Of a DNA stretch of 14,146 nt, positions 7,357 through 14,146 are shown in pieces. This stretch comes from Chitinophaga pinensis (GTDB taxonomy: Bacteria; Bacteroidota; Bacteroidia; Chitinophagales; Chitinophagaceae): assembly GCA_943331145.2 (NCBI GenBank), contig CALQKL020000036.1, positions 1 through 14,146 on the forward strand, written 5' to 3'. Position 1 is the first letter of the stretch. Every line of letters starts with the position of its first letter. The notes under the pieces were generated by a model. It searched no databases and was not told where the DNA came from. It worked only from the letters and a program-made list of their open reading frames with translations. Position numbers and translations under genes: made by a program.

Positions 7357-8046
7357 TCAACTCATTAATAATACTGCTGAAAACATTCCTGCTGTTTCCG
7401 TTCTTAACCGAGTGTCTCCAAGTGTTACGGGCAAAAAGTTATTTTGCTTTGCCAATTGTATTTCATCTGGTGTAAAATCCCCTTCTGGTCCAATAAGAAT
7501 AATCGATTGATTTGTTTTTTGTAAAGTAGACAATTGTATTTTCTGATCATCGTTTTCGCAATGTGCAATGTATTTCGAGGTTTGACTACTTAACTTTATT
7601 AACTCATTAAATGGCGTGGGAGCTTTCAATTCGGGCAACCAAGTTTGTTTGGATTGCAACATCGCACTGATTAAAATGCTGTTCATTCTCTCTGTTCTGA
7701 AATGCTGTTTCTCGGTTCTATTGCAAATCATTGGTATGATGGTGCTTATCCCAATTTCAGTAGCTTTTTCCAAAAACCATTCAAACCTACTGGCATTTTT
7801 TACCAATGAAATGGCTATTGTAATTTCTTTTTCAGGTTTTTTGAAAGTTTGTGTTTCTGTGTGCTGTACAACACATTTTTTTTTATGGTTGTCAACCAAT
7901 AAGGCCGTTACCAAATTTCCTTTCCCATCTGTAAGTTGAATGTGTTGACCAACCTGCATCCTCAATACTTGAGCAATATGCTTGGAGGTTTCTTCACTCA
8001 ATGTGGTTTCATTGATTTGATGGGTAAAAAAAATAGGCAAGTTCAT
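7357..8046 (-). CDS. rsmE: 16S rRNA (uracil-1498-N3)-methyltransferase
   Basis: RsmE methylates N3 of U1498 in 16S rRNA, in the decoding region of the 30S subunit, using S-adenosylmethionine. At 229 residues it is slightly shorter than many homologues. The N-terminal PUA-like RNA-binding part (1-68) includes HIAQVLRMQVGQ (23-34). The SPOUT knot domain follows, with EKATEIG (93-99), LIGPEGDF (184-191) and LGDTRLRTETA (209-219), the last two forming the SAM-binding trefoil knot. The protein ends ten residues after this motif, a compact but complete C-terminus. It follows dnaB by 25 bases on the same strand and is probably co-transcribed with it. Its TGA stop directly touches the TAA of the TerC gene on the other strand. 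Confidence 0.96.
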   Translation of the reverse strand: MNLPIFFTHQINETTLSEETSKHIAQVLRMQVGQHIQLTDGKGNLVTALLVDNHKKKCVVQHTETQTFKKPEKEITIAISLVKNASRFEWFLEKATEIGISTIIPMICNRTEKQHFRTERMNSILISAMLQSKQTWLPELKAPTPFNELIKLSSQTSKYIAHCENDDQKIQLSTLQKTNQSIILIGPEGDFTPDEIQLAKQNNFLPVTLGDTRLRTETAGMFSAVLLMS

Positions 8047-8071
8047 AAACTAAAATTGCAAAAATTAATTA

Positions 8072-9646
8072 TTAAAATGGTCTTCCGTCATCATCTTCAT
8101 CAAATTCTTCTTCATTCATTTTACTGCCTTTTTGAATAAACATTTTCGCTTCGTTATTGCCACCTGTCTCCGAAATAGCGCGCCATTTTCCACCCTCGCC
8201 AGGCATACTAAATCCACCAAAATCTTGTGCACTTTCGTCTTCAATGAACTTCTGAATATGCAATAAGGCAGTTAATTTAATAACCTCCAAACTACCATTT
8301 CTATGCTTCGCAATTTTTACATGCGTTTCTCCTTTGTTGCTTTCACCATTCTCGTTAGCTGTAATTTCATAATATTCGGGACGATACAAAAACATAACCA
8401 AATCGGCATCTTGCTCAATTGCACCCGACTCCCTCAAATCACTCAACTGCGGCATTTTATTTCCCTCTTTCCTTTTCTCCACCTCACGACTCAGCTGAGA
8501 CAATGCGATAATTGGAATTTGTAATTCTTTAGCCAAGCTCTTTAAATCTCTAGAAATTTTACTGATTTCTTGTTCACGATTGCTATTTCTATCTGCACTA
8601 CCACTCATCAATTGTAAATAATCGATAATGATAATACCAACATTGAATTTGTTTTTAAGACGGCGACATTTAGCCCTTAATTCAAAAATGTTCAAGGCTG
8701 CAGAATCATCAATATAAATCGGCGCTTTACTTAATTTTTCAATTCCTTTTTTATATAGCTGCTTCATCTCATGCTCTTCAAGCTTTCCTCTAGAAATTTT
8801 TTCAAGATGAATCTCACTCTCTGCACTCAATATACGCTGCACAAGCTGCGCACTACTCATCTCCAAACTAAAAAATCCAACTGCTGTAGGCCTTGTAGGA
8901 TGAAGCGCGGCACTACGGGCAAGGTTAAGTGCAAAGGCAGTTTTACCCACGGAAGGTCTTGCTGCAAGAATAATCAAATCACTATTTTGCCAACCATAAG
9001 TCAATTTATCTAAAGAAGGGAAACCAGTAGGGACGCCCGTTATATCTTCATGACGGTTGCGCATTTCATCAATTTTCTTGATAGTTGTTACTATCACATC
9101 TTCAATGCTATCAAAGTTTTTACGAAGGTGATTGTTGGTAATTTCAAATAATTTCGATTCAGCAGAATCAAGCATATCAAATACGTCTACACTATCTTCA
9201 TAAGCTTCACCAATAATTTCACCACTTATGCGAATTAACTCGCGTTGTATAAACTTTTGAACCAAAATACGTGCATGCGATTCAATGTTGGCAGACGATA
9301 CAACAGAATTGGTTAGTTTGGTTAAAAAATAAGGTCCACCAACAAATTCTAGATCTTCTCTAAATCTTAGTTCTTCAACCACAGTAAGCAAATCTATGGG
9401 CATACTTTTCACGGCCAAAGCTTGCATGGCTTTAAAAATTCGCTGATGTGTTTCTAAATAAAAGCATTCTGGCTTTAATATTTCTACAACCACATCAAAT
9501 GCACTTTTTTCTAGCATTACAGCGCCCAATACTGCTTCTTCCAACTCTTTTGACTGAGGCGGAATTTTACCAAAAACCATCGAACCTAGGTCCACATTAG
9601 GTTTCTTTTTGAACTTTTTATCCTTGTTAAGGTTAGTTATTTCCAT
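8072..9646 (-). CDS. dnaB: replicative DNA helicase DnaB
   Basis: DnaB is the hexameric 5'-3' helicase that unwinds DNA at the fork. This copy is 524 residues, longer than the E. coli enzyme mainly through an N-terminal basic extension (KDKKFKKK, about 8-15) and an acidic C-tail (EEEFDEDDDGRPF). The N-terminal primase-interacting domain is about 28-170. The RecA-like motor contains Walker A ARPSVGKT (229-236), the catalytic-Glu motif FFSLEMS (258-264), Walker B IIIIDYLQL (338-346), ALSQLSREVEKR (381-392) and the arginine-finger segment KHRNG (447-451). No intein interrupts the P-loop. I start it at ATG 9646; a TTG immediately before it (9647-9649) would add one residue. rsmE follows 25 bases downstream. 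The region upstream of the gene contains a DnaA-box-like array, which fits a replication gene. Confidence 0.97.
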   Translation of the reverse strand: MEITNLNKDKKFKKKPNVDLGSMVFGKIPPQSKELEEAVLGAVMLEKSAFDVVVEILKPECFYLETHQRIFKAMQALAVKSMPIDLLTVVEELRFREDLEFVGGPYFLTKLTNSVVSSANIESHARILVQKFIQRELIRISGEIIGEAYEDSVDVFDMLDSAESKLFEITNNHLRKNFDSIEDVIVTTIKKIDEMRNRHEDITGVPTGFPSLDKLTYGWQNSDLIILAARPSVGKTAFALNLARSAALHPTRPTAVGFFSLEMSSAQLVQRILSAESEIHLEKISRGKLEEHEMKQLYKKGIEKLSKAPIYIDDSAALNIFELRAKCRRLKNKFNVGIIIIDYLQLMSGSADRNSNREQEISKISRDLKSLAKELQIPIIALSQLSREVEKRKEGNKMPQLSDLRESGAIEQDADLVMFLYRPEYYEITANENGESNKGETHVKIAKHRNGSLEVIKLTALLHIQKFIEDESAQDFGGFSMPGEGGKWRAISETGGNNEAKMFIQKGSKMNEEEFDEDDDGRPF

Positions 9647-9751
9647 CAATATATTTTAATAACGTTAATAAATGTTTAGCGGGTTGGCTAAGGTAAAATC
9701 AAAACTTTTAAGAATAAAACCATTCATTCTAAATAACCCAAGCTTCTAATA

Positions 9752-9889
9752 TTATCCACGCTTAATTAACATCAAAAGTAGCTTATTAACCAGTTATTCA
9801 CAAGTTTATAAACAAAGCTTTTGTTATCGCCATTGGATTCTGCACATTTTAAACGAGAATAAGTTTTTTGACTAAAATAATTTTGCACT
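9752..9889 (+). promoter_or_regulatory. Array of four DnaA-box-like 9-mers, about 43-base period
   Basis: Compared with the classical DnaA box TTWTNCACA, the sites are TTATCCACG (9752-9760, one mismatch), TTATTCACA (9794-9802, exact), TTCTGCACA (9838-9846, one mismatch) and TTTTGCACT (9881-9889, one mismatch). All four point the same way, and their starts are 42, 44 and 43 bases apart, about four helical turns, so they would face the same side of the DNA. A fifth, poorer site TTTTCCATT (9924-9932, two mismatches) continues the spacing exactly. Single sites of this quality occur by chance in AT-rich DNA; the shared orientation and regular spacing are the argument. Confidence 0.42.
9878..9885 (+). 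promoter_or_regulatory. Possible distal -7 box upstream of pheT
   Basis: TAATTTTG is an exact TAnnTTTG match about 127 bases before the pheT ATG, overlapping the fourth DnaA-box-like site. No -33 TTG stands at proper spacing. If used, its transcript would include the hairpin at 9928-9960. It may be a chance match in AT-rich DNA. Confidence 0.2.
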
Positions 9890-9927
9890 TTTTGAAAAAA
9901 AATAAAGTTTTATTTTCTCAAAATTTT

Positions 9928-9960
9928 CCATTTTCTTCCAATATCACTATTGAAAAATGG
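9928..9960. repeat. Imperfect inverted repeat upstream of the pheT promoter
   Basis: The arms fold as CAATA/TATTG (9939-9943 with 9948-9952) around a TCAC loop, then continue outward as TT/AA, TTT/AAA and CCA/TGG to 9928 and 9960. That makes about 13 base pairs with three single-base bulges on the left arm. It ends 20 bases before the pheT -7 box, so it lies in promoter DNA rather than the main leader and is more like an operator than a terminator; no T-run follows it. Confidence 0.35.
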
Positions 9961-9980
9961 GTACTGAAATCGTAAAAAAC

Positions 9981-9988
9981 TATCTTTG
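9981..9988 (+). promoter_or_regulatory. -7 box for pheT
   Basis: TATCTTTG exactly matches TAnnTTTG and is followed by CCCCG, a common continuation in Bacteroidota promoters. Predicted start of transcription is about 9992, leaving a 20-base leader before ATG 10012. At the -33 position there is only ATG (9957-9959) in place of TTG, 21 bases upstream of the box. No leader peptide or T-box-like structure fits in so short a leader. Confidence 0.5.
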
Positions 9989-10011
9989 CCCCGAAATATA
10001 TTTTATACGTC

Positions 10012-12435
10012 ATGACAATCTCTTACAACTGGCTTAGTGAATACTTACCGATCACGCTTGAACCTGAAAAATTATCCGAAATATTAACTTCTATTGGATT
10101 GGAAGTAGAAAGTATGGAAAAAGCGGAATCTATTCGTGGGGGTTTAAACGGATTGGTTGTGGGTGAAGTGATGACTTGCATCAAACATCCGGATTCGGAT
10201 AAATTAAAATTAACCACGGTAAACGTAGGGCTTCCCGATTTTTTAAACATAGTTTGTGGCGCTTCAAATGTTGCTGTTGGTCAAAAAGTAATTGTCGCTC
10301 AAATTGGCACAACCATCTACCCTACAATTGGCGATGCCATTCACATTAAAAAAGCAAAAATCAGAGGCGTTGAAAGTCAAGGTATGATTTGCGCTGAAGA
10401 TGAAATAGGCGTTAGTGATGATCATGGTGGTATAATTGTGCTTAGCGAGGAAACCATTGTTGGTACAACTGCCAAAGAATTATACAATCCCGAGCTTGAT
10501 TATATTTATGAAATTGGTTTAACACCAAACAGAATGGACGCCATGAGCCATTTGGGTGTTGCTAAAGATGTTTGCGCTTATTTATCCTATCACCATAAAG
10601 AAACTTTTTCTGTAAAACTGCCTTTTAATGATACATTGAATTTTAATGATTTGGCTTCAAATGTAGAAGTGCATATTGAAAATACAGATGCTTGTTTGAG
10701 ATACAGTGGCATTTCAATTTTAGGCGTTACCATTTCAGATAGTCCAGATTGGCTTTTGAAAAGAATTAAAAGCATTGGCTTAAAACCCATCAACAACATT
10801 GTAGATATTACCAATTTTATTTTGCATGAAACTGGCCAACCATTGCATGCATTTGATTTAGATAAAATAACTGGTAAAAAAGTAATTGTAAAAACAGCCG
10901 TTGAACATTCAGTATTTAAAACCTTAGATGAAAAAGAAAGAAAATTATTGGCAACAGATTTAATGATTTGCAATGAAGTTGAGCCAATGTGCATCGCGGG
11001 TGTTTTTGGTGGGTTGGAAAGCGGCATAAAAAATAACACACAAAATATATTTTTGGAAAGTGCATGTTTTGACAAACAATCTATCCGCAAAACGGCTTTA
11101 AAACACGATCTTAGAACAGATGCATCCGCTCGTTTTGAAAAAGGCGTTGATATTAGCAACACATTAGTGGTACTAAAAAGAGCTGCACAATTAATCCATG
11201 AAATTGCCGGTGGTACAATTAGCGGAAGTCCGATTGATGTTTATCCAAATCCCAATCCAAAAACTATAATTGATTTTGAATTTAGTTTCTTAAAAAAATT
11301 AAGTGGTAAAAAATATGAAGCTTCTGATGTGAAGGCGATATTATTGGCATTGGGTTTTGAATTGCTTGAAGAAACAGAAAGTCAACTTAAATTAGCGGTT
11401 CCATACAGTAAGCCAGACATCAGTATTCCAGCAGATGTAGTGGAAGAAATTATGCGCATAGATGGATTGGATAATATAGAAATTCCGAGTACAATTACCA
11501 TTTCGCCATCGATAGAAAAAAACAATCGGCCATTTATTTTAAAAGAAAAATTGGCAAACACTTTCGTAGGTATGGGCTTTTACGAAATCTTTACCAACAG
11601 CATTACCAACAGCGCATTCTATTCGGAAGAACAATTAAAATCGGGCGTTAAAATGATCAACAGTTTAACATCTGAGTTAGATATGTTGCGTTTAGACATG
11701 TTGCCAAGCGGACTTCAGGTAATTGCACACAACATCAATCGAAAAAATCATCAATTGAGATTATTTGAATTTGGCAAGACCTATTTTAATAACGGCGAAA
11801 ATAAATATCAGGAAAAAAATAATTTGGTTATTTATGTTTCGGCAACTTTGGAATCAAACAATTGGCAAAAAAATCAACAACCCGCTGATTTTTACTATTT
11901 AAAATCTGTGGTTGAGCAGGTTTTAAAAATTGCTGAAGTGAAAAAAGTAAGCACGCAAAAAATTGAACATGCCGATTGGAAATATGGCGTGGAATTGTTG
12001 ATTGGAAAAAATAAAATCGGATCAATTGGAGAAATTTCGACTTCCACGTTAAAAAAATTCGACATCAAGCACTCAGTATTTTTTGCAGAAATAGACATGG
12101 ATTATGTGTATTCGATGAAAAATAAGTCGGTTCAATATAAAGAGCTGCCAAAGTTCCCGGCAGTACAACGCGATTTGGCCGTAGTGGTAAATAAAGCAAT
12201 TACTTATGCACAGTTAGAAAAAGTAGCAAATGGACAGCAAATAGAACAGATGACTTCAATATCTTTATTTGATATCTTTGAGAGTGAAAAGTTGGGTGCA
12301 GATAAAAAATCGATGGCATTAACTTTTACATTTTTGGATGAAGCAAAAACACTAACAGACAAGGAAATTGACGAATACATTCAAAAAATAATGACCGGTT
12401 TTGAAAAACAATTACAAGCTGAAATAAGAAAATAA
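10012..12435 (+). CDS. pheT: phenylalanine-tRNA ligase beta subunit
   Basis: PheT pairs with PheS in an alpha2-beta2 enzyme that charges tRNA-Phe; the beta subunit handles tRNA binding and editing of mischarged tyrosine. At 807 residues it is full length. Domains in order are: an N-terminal part with an OB-fold tRNA-binding domain (about 45-155, HPDSDKL at 59-65, RGVESQGMIC at 118-127); the B3/B4 editing domain (about 215-390, NNIVDITNFI at 261-270, GQPLHAFD at 275-282, DLRTDASARFEKG at 366-378); the B5 domain (about 410-485, PADVVEEIMRIDG at 473-485); the catalytic-like core; and a C-terminal ferredoxin-like anticodon-binding domain (about 710-805, starting near ELPKFPAVQRDLAV). pheS is not adjacent, unlike the pheST operon of many bacteria. 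It heads an apparent operon with the next two genes, the first only five bases downstream. Confidence 0.98.
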   Translation: MTISYNWLSEYLPITLEPEKLSEILTSIGLEVESMEKAESIRGGLNGLVVGEVMTCIKHPDSDKLKLTTVNVGLPDFLNIVCGASNVAVGQKVIVAQIGTTIYPTIGDAIHIKKAKIRGVESQGMICAEDEIGVSDDHGGIIVLSEETIVGTTAKELYNPELDYIYEIGLTPNRMDAMSHLGVAKDVCAYLSYHHKETFSVKLPFNDTLNFNDLASNVEVHIENTDACLRYSGISILGVTISDSPDWLLKRIKSIGLKPINNIVDITNFILHETGQPLHAFDLDKITGKKVIVKTAVEHSVFKTLDEKERKLLATDLMICNEVEPMCIAGVFGGLESGIKNNTQNIFLESACFDKQSIRKTALKHDLRTDASARFEKGVDISNTLVVLKRAAQLIHEIAGGTISGSPIDVYPNPNPKTIIDFEFSFLKKLSGKKYEASDVKAILLALGFELLEETESQLKLAVPYSKPDISIPADVVEEIMRIDGLDNIEIPSTITISPSIEKNNRPFILKEKLANTFVGMGFYEIFTNSITNSAFYSEEQLKSGVKMINSLTSELDMLRLDMLPSGLQVIAHNINRKNHQLRLFEFGKTYFNNGENKYQEKNNLVIYVSATLESNNWQKNQQPADFYYLKSVVEQVLKIAEVKKVSTQKIEHADWKYGVELLIGKNKIGSIGEISTSTLKKFDIKHSVFFAEIDMDYVYSMKNKSVQYKELPKFPAVQRDLAVVVNKAITYAQLEKVANGQQIEQMTSISLFDIFESEKLGADKKSMALTFTFLDEAKTLTDKEIDEYIQKIMTGFEKQLQAEIRK

Positions 12436-12440
12436 AATCA

Positions 12441-12728
12441 TTGTCGCAATTAGAAACACATATCAATAGAATAAACACCAAACTTCAAGAAGTGTTGAAG
12501 AACTATGACGCTTTGAAAAAGCAGCATATGCAACAAGTGGAAACCATTCAAGCACTTACGGCAGATAAAAAAGCACATGAACAGAAAATCAGGTTACTTG
12601 AAGAGCAGCAATATTTATTAAAATCAATGGCGGGTAAATTAGAGGAAAAAGAAAAAAAATCATTTGAACAAGCATTGGGGAAATATATCAGAGAGATTGA
12701 CAAATGCATTGCTATGTTAAGCGAATAA
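12441..12728 (+). CDS. small coiled-coil protein, possible ZapA partner
   Basis: I do not recognise a named family. The 95-residue product has no membrane segment or signal peptide. Residues 1-75 are nearly continuous heptad-like helix rich in Leu, Lys, Glu and Gln (for example NRINTKLQEVL and KIRLLEEQQYLL). The C-terminal block YIREIDKCIAML (82-93), with a lone Cys, looks like a distinct docking motif. The start is TTG at 12441: the frame opens only at 12423 after a stop, and no ATG precedes the coiled coil. The five-base gap after pheT and ten-base gap to zapA place it in their operon. Its size, coiled coil and position beside zapA resemble ZapB, the coiled-coil ZapA-binding protein of gamma-proteobacteria. 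That role is inference from context; no sequence identity to ZapB is claimed. Confidence 0.82.
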   Translation: MSQLETHINRINTKLQEVLKNYDALKKQHMQQVETIQALTADKKAHEQKIRLLEEQQYLLKSMAGKLEEKEKKSFEQALGKYIREIDKCIAMLSE

Positions 12729-12738
12729 AATTTTGATT

Positions 12739-13026
12739 ATGGCAGAAGAAATGATACCGGTAAATATTTTACTTGCCGACAGAACATATCGGATTAAAAC
12801 CAGCAGAAATGATGAAGAAATTGTAAGAAAAACAGTTAAACTCATCAATGATAAGATTATTGAGTTCAAAACCAATTTCTCTGGAAAAGATATGCAAGAT
12901 TATATTGCGATGGTTATTATTTGGTATGCCACACAAAATGCAAATTTGGACAATCCTTCGGTTTTGATAGAGCAGTTAACTGACCGACTTTCTAAAATAG
13001 AAGCGCAGTTGGATAAAGCACTATAA
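12739..13026 (+). CDS. zapA: cell division protein ZapA
   Basis: ZapA binds and bundles FtsZ filaments to stabilise the division ring. The 95-residue product has the family layout: an N-terminal alpha/beta domain with IPVNILLADRTYRIKTS (6-22), where a strand-turn-strand precedes NDEEIVRKTVKLINDKI, then a helical C-terminal part. The latter holds MQDYIAMVIIWYATQ and a short coiled coil (EQLTDRLSKIEAQLDKAL) for tetramer formation. I use ATG 12739; an in-frame TTG six bases earlier (12733) would add two residues and is less likely. It lies ten bases after the coiled-coil gene and shares its apparent operon, driven from pheT, with no promoter box seen between. Confidence 0.92.
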   Translation: MAEEMIPVNILLADRTYRIKTSRNDEEIVRKTVKLINDKIIEFKTNFSGKDMQDYIAMVIIWYATQNANLDNPSVLIEQLTDRLSKIEAQLDKAL

Positions 13027-13146
13027 ATCTCCATAAATAAAGATTTCTTCCCATTTCGCGATGGATTTTTTAAACAATTCGTTGGTTAACAATAACTAAT
13101 TGCTTTATTGATTCTTAAATTCAATAAAATCTTCAATAAAAATTAA

Positions 13147-13154
13147 TACCTTCG
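13147..13154 (+). promoter_or_regulatory. Possible -7 box for rny
   Basis: TACCTTCG (TAnnTTcG form) is followed by CGCAAAG and lies in the 203-base gap between zapA and rny. It would start transcription near 13158 and give a leader of about 72 bases. No -33 TTG is at usual spacing (the nearest, 13108-13110, is too far). The rest of the gap is AT-rich with no coding frame. Confidence 0.33.
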
Positions 13155-13229
13155 CGCAAAGTTTTTTGATAAAAAACTTAATTTATAGAGCGTGGATTTA
13201 ATTTAATCAGTTTAAAACAACACAATTTA

Positions 13230-14146
13230 ATGGAAGCGATAAATATTATTTATATTTTGGTAGCAGCGGTCACGGGTATCGTAGCAGGAAAGCTCATTTT
13301 TGCAAAAAACAATAATAAAATAGTTGAAGATGCAAAAGCGGAAGCAGACAAAATGATTGCAGATGGAAAATCTCAGTCTGAAACTTTAAAAAAAGAGAAA
13401 CTTTTAGAAGCGAAAGAACAAATTGTGCAAATGCGCGCAGATTTGGATAAAGATGTGCTTCAACGTACCCAAAAATTAAGCGAATCTGAAAATCGCATTA
13501 AGCAAAAAGAGCAGAGTTTAAATCAAAAAGATGCTAATGTTGAAAAGCAAATCAAAGAAAACGAAGCCATCAAAGAAAATTTAAATCGTCAAACGGATAT
13601 TGTAAATATTAAAAGAACGGAGCTTGAAAAGCACCAAGAAGAGCATATTCGCCGTTTAGAAAAAGTAGCTGGATTATCTGCCGAAGACGCTAAAAATCAA
13701 TTGATTGAGAGTTTAAAACAAGAAGCTGAAACACGTGCGCTTGTATTACAACAAGAAATTATTGAAGATGCGAAACAAAAAGCCAATAAAGAAGCCCGTA
13801 AGATTGTAATACAAACCATTCAACGTACCGCTGCAGAACAGGCTATTGAAAACTCAATTACCGTTTTCAATTTGGAAAGCGATGAAATAAAAGGATCGAT
13901 TATTGGTAGAGAAGGACGTAACATCAGAGCCATTGAAGCTGCAACTGGGGTTGACTTAATTGTAGATGATACACCAGAAGCAATTGTGCTTTCTTCATTT
14001 GACCCATTACGTAGAGAAATTGCCCGTTTATCATTACAGCGCTTGGTTGCTGATGGAAGAATTCACCCTGCGCGTATTGAAGAAGTGGTAGAAAAAACCA
14101 AAAAACAATTGGAAGATCAGGTAATGGATATCGGAGAAAGAACTGC
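13230..14146 (+). CDS. rny: ribonuclease Y (3' partial)
   Basis: RNase Y is the membrane-anchored endonuclease that starts decay of many mRNAs. The frame stays open from ATG 13230 to the window edge, giving 305 full codons. Residues 4-24 form one N-terminal membrane helix (YILVAAVTGIVAGKLIF). Residues 30-205 are a long charged coiled coil, followed by a KH RNA-binding domain (about 210-275). The KH domain contains the family block IIGREGRNIRAIE near 224-236 and is followed by DDTPEAIVLSSFDPLRREIARL. The HD catalytic domain should follow but lies past base 14146, so activity cannot be judged. The start is well placed, directly before the membrane helix. There is no Shine-Dalgarno; the upstream bases are A-rich, as is usual in Bacteroidota. 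rny downstream of zapA is a plausible conserved pairing. Confidence 0.97.
   Translation, partial: MEAINIIYILVAAVTGIVAGKLIFAKNNNKIVEDAKAEADKMIADGKSQSETLKKEKLLEAKEQIVQMRADLDKDVLQRTQKLSESENRIKQKEQSLNQKDANVEKQIKENEAIKENLNRQTDIVNIKRTELEKHQEEHIRRLEKVAGLSAEDAKNQLIESLKQEAETRALVLQQEIIEDAKQKANKEARKIVIQTIQRTAAEQAIENSITVFNLESDEIKGSIIGREGRNIRAIEAATGVDLIVDDTPEAIVLSSFDPLRREIARLSLQRLVADGRIHPARIEEVVEKTKKQLEDQVMDIGERT

Larger units (their letters stand above)
9647..10011. other. Gene-free dnaB-pheT divergent region; candidate origin or regulatory DNA
   Basis: This 365-base stretch between the divergent dnaB and pheT start codons is the only gap above 300 bases. I see no coding frame. From left to right it holds a strongly AT-rich dnaB leader, four DnaA-box-like sites at 9752-9889, and an AT-only-leaning tract at about 9885-9935 that could melt easily. 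A small inverted repeat AACAAA/TTTGTT (9811-9825) sits between the second and third boxes. An imperfect hairpin lies at 9928-9960 and the pheT -7 box at 9981-9988. Direct-repeat boxes beside an AT-rich tract next to the helicase gene are the layout of a bacterial origin, but a double divergent promoter with DnaA control would look similar. Confidence 0.4.

Noticed and set aside
10590..11162. A 190-codon open frame on the minus strand opposite pheT
   Set aside because: It lies entirely within the conserved editing-domain region of pheT, has no recognisable domain, and is explained by codon composition of the sense gene.
13051..13071. Short hairpin CCAT-TTCGCG-ATGG followed by a T-run after zapA, as a terminator
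   Set aside because: The stem is only four pairs, too weak for a confident intrinsic terminator, although the T-run position is suggestive.
13027..13229. Possible 6S RNA (ssrS) in the zapA-rny gap, since ssrS lies next to zapA in E. coli
   Set aside because: I see no long, largely paired rod with a central bubble; the gap is AT-rich with scattered short repeats. A covariance-model search for 6S and 6S-Flavo RNA would settle it.

Overview
The window is AT-rich chromosomal DNA that reads as a Bacteroidota genome, probably from the Chitinophagia/Sphingobacteriia side; I cannot place it more finely from sequence alone. Four things support this. Several genes are preceded by Bacteroidota-type -7 boxes (TAnnTTTG or TAnnTTcG) and lack clear Shine-Dalgarno sequences. 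There is a TonB-dependent receptor with a carboxypeptidase-regulatory-like N-terminal extension. The DUF983 and TerC proteins look like Bacteroidota versions. A short coiled-coil gene, zapA and rny follow pheT, and pheS is not adjacent. No mobile element, CRISPR array, tRNA or rRNA was found, and base composition and codon use look even throughout.

Left part (1-7356). The window opens inside an ABC exporter gene whose 5' end lies outside. A DUF983 membrane protein with its own clear promoter follows on the same strand. Next come two minus-strand genes, an NmrA-like NAD(P)-binding protein and a TonB-dependent outer-membrane receptor. The receptor is transcribed divergently from pyrD (quinone-type dihydroorotate dehydrogenase), and a TerC-family membrane protein follows pyrD by 12 bases.

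Middle (7357-10011). The minus-strand pair dnaB and rsmE (replicative helicase, then 16S rRNA U1498 methyltransferase) runs toward terC and ends tail-to-tail with it, with no bases between. Upstream of dnaB is the largest gene-free stretch, 9647-10011, between divergent dnaB and pheT. It holds four DnaA-box-like 9-mers in the same orientation, with starts 42, 44 and 43 bases apart. A very AT-rich tract, an imperfect hairpin and a good -7 box for pheT follow. This is the most interesting signal in the window: a possible replication origin or DnaA-controlled regulatory region, unproven from sequence alone.

Right part (10012-14146). pheT (phenylalanyl-tRNA synthetase beta), a 95-residue coiled-coil protein starting with TTG, and zapA (FtsZ-ring protein) form a tight apparent operon. 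After a 203-base gap comes rny (RNase Y), cut by the right edge before its HD catalytic domain. Most genes are housekeeping: translation, replication, cell division, pyrimidine synthesis and RNA decay. The left-hand ABC, NmrA and TonB genes are more accessory. I did not find a convincing new multi-gene system. The points worth following are the phased DnaA-box-like array, several start codons lying almost on top of their promoters (possible leaderless mRNAs), and the conserved-looking coiled-coil partner of zapA.
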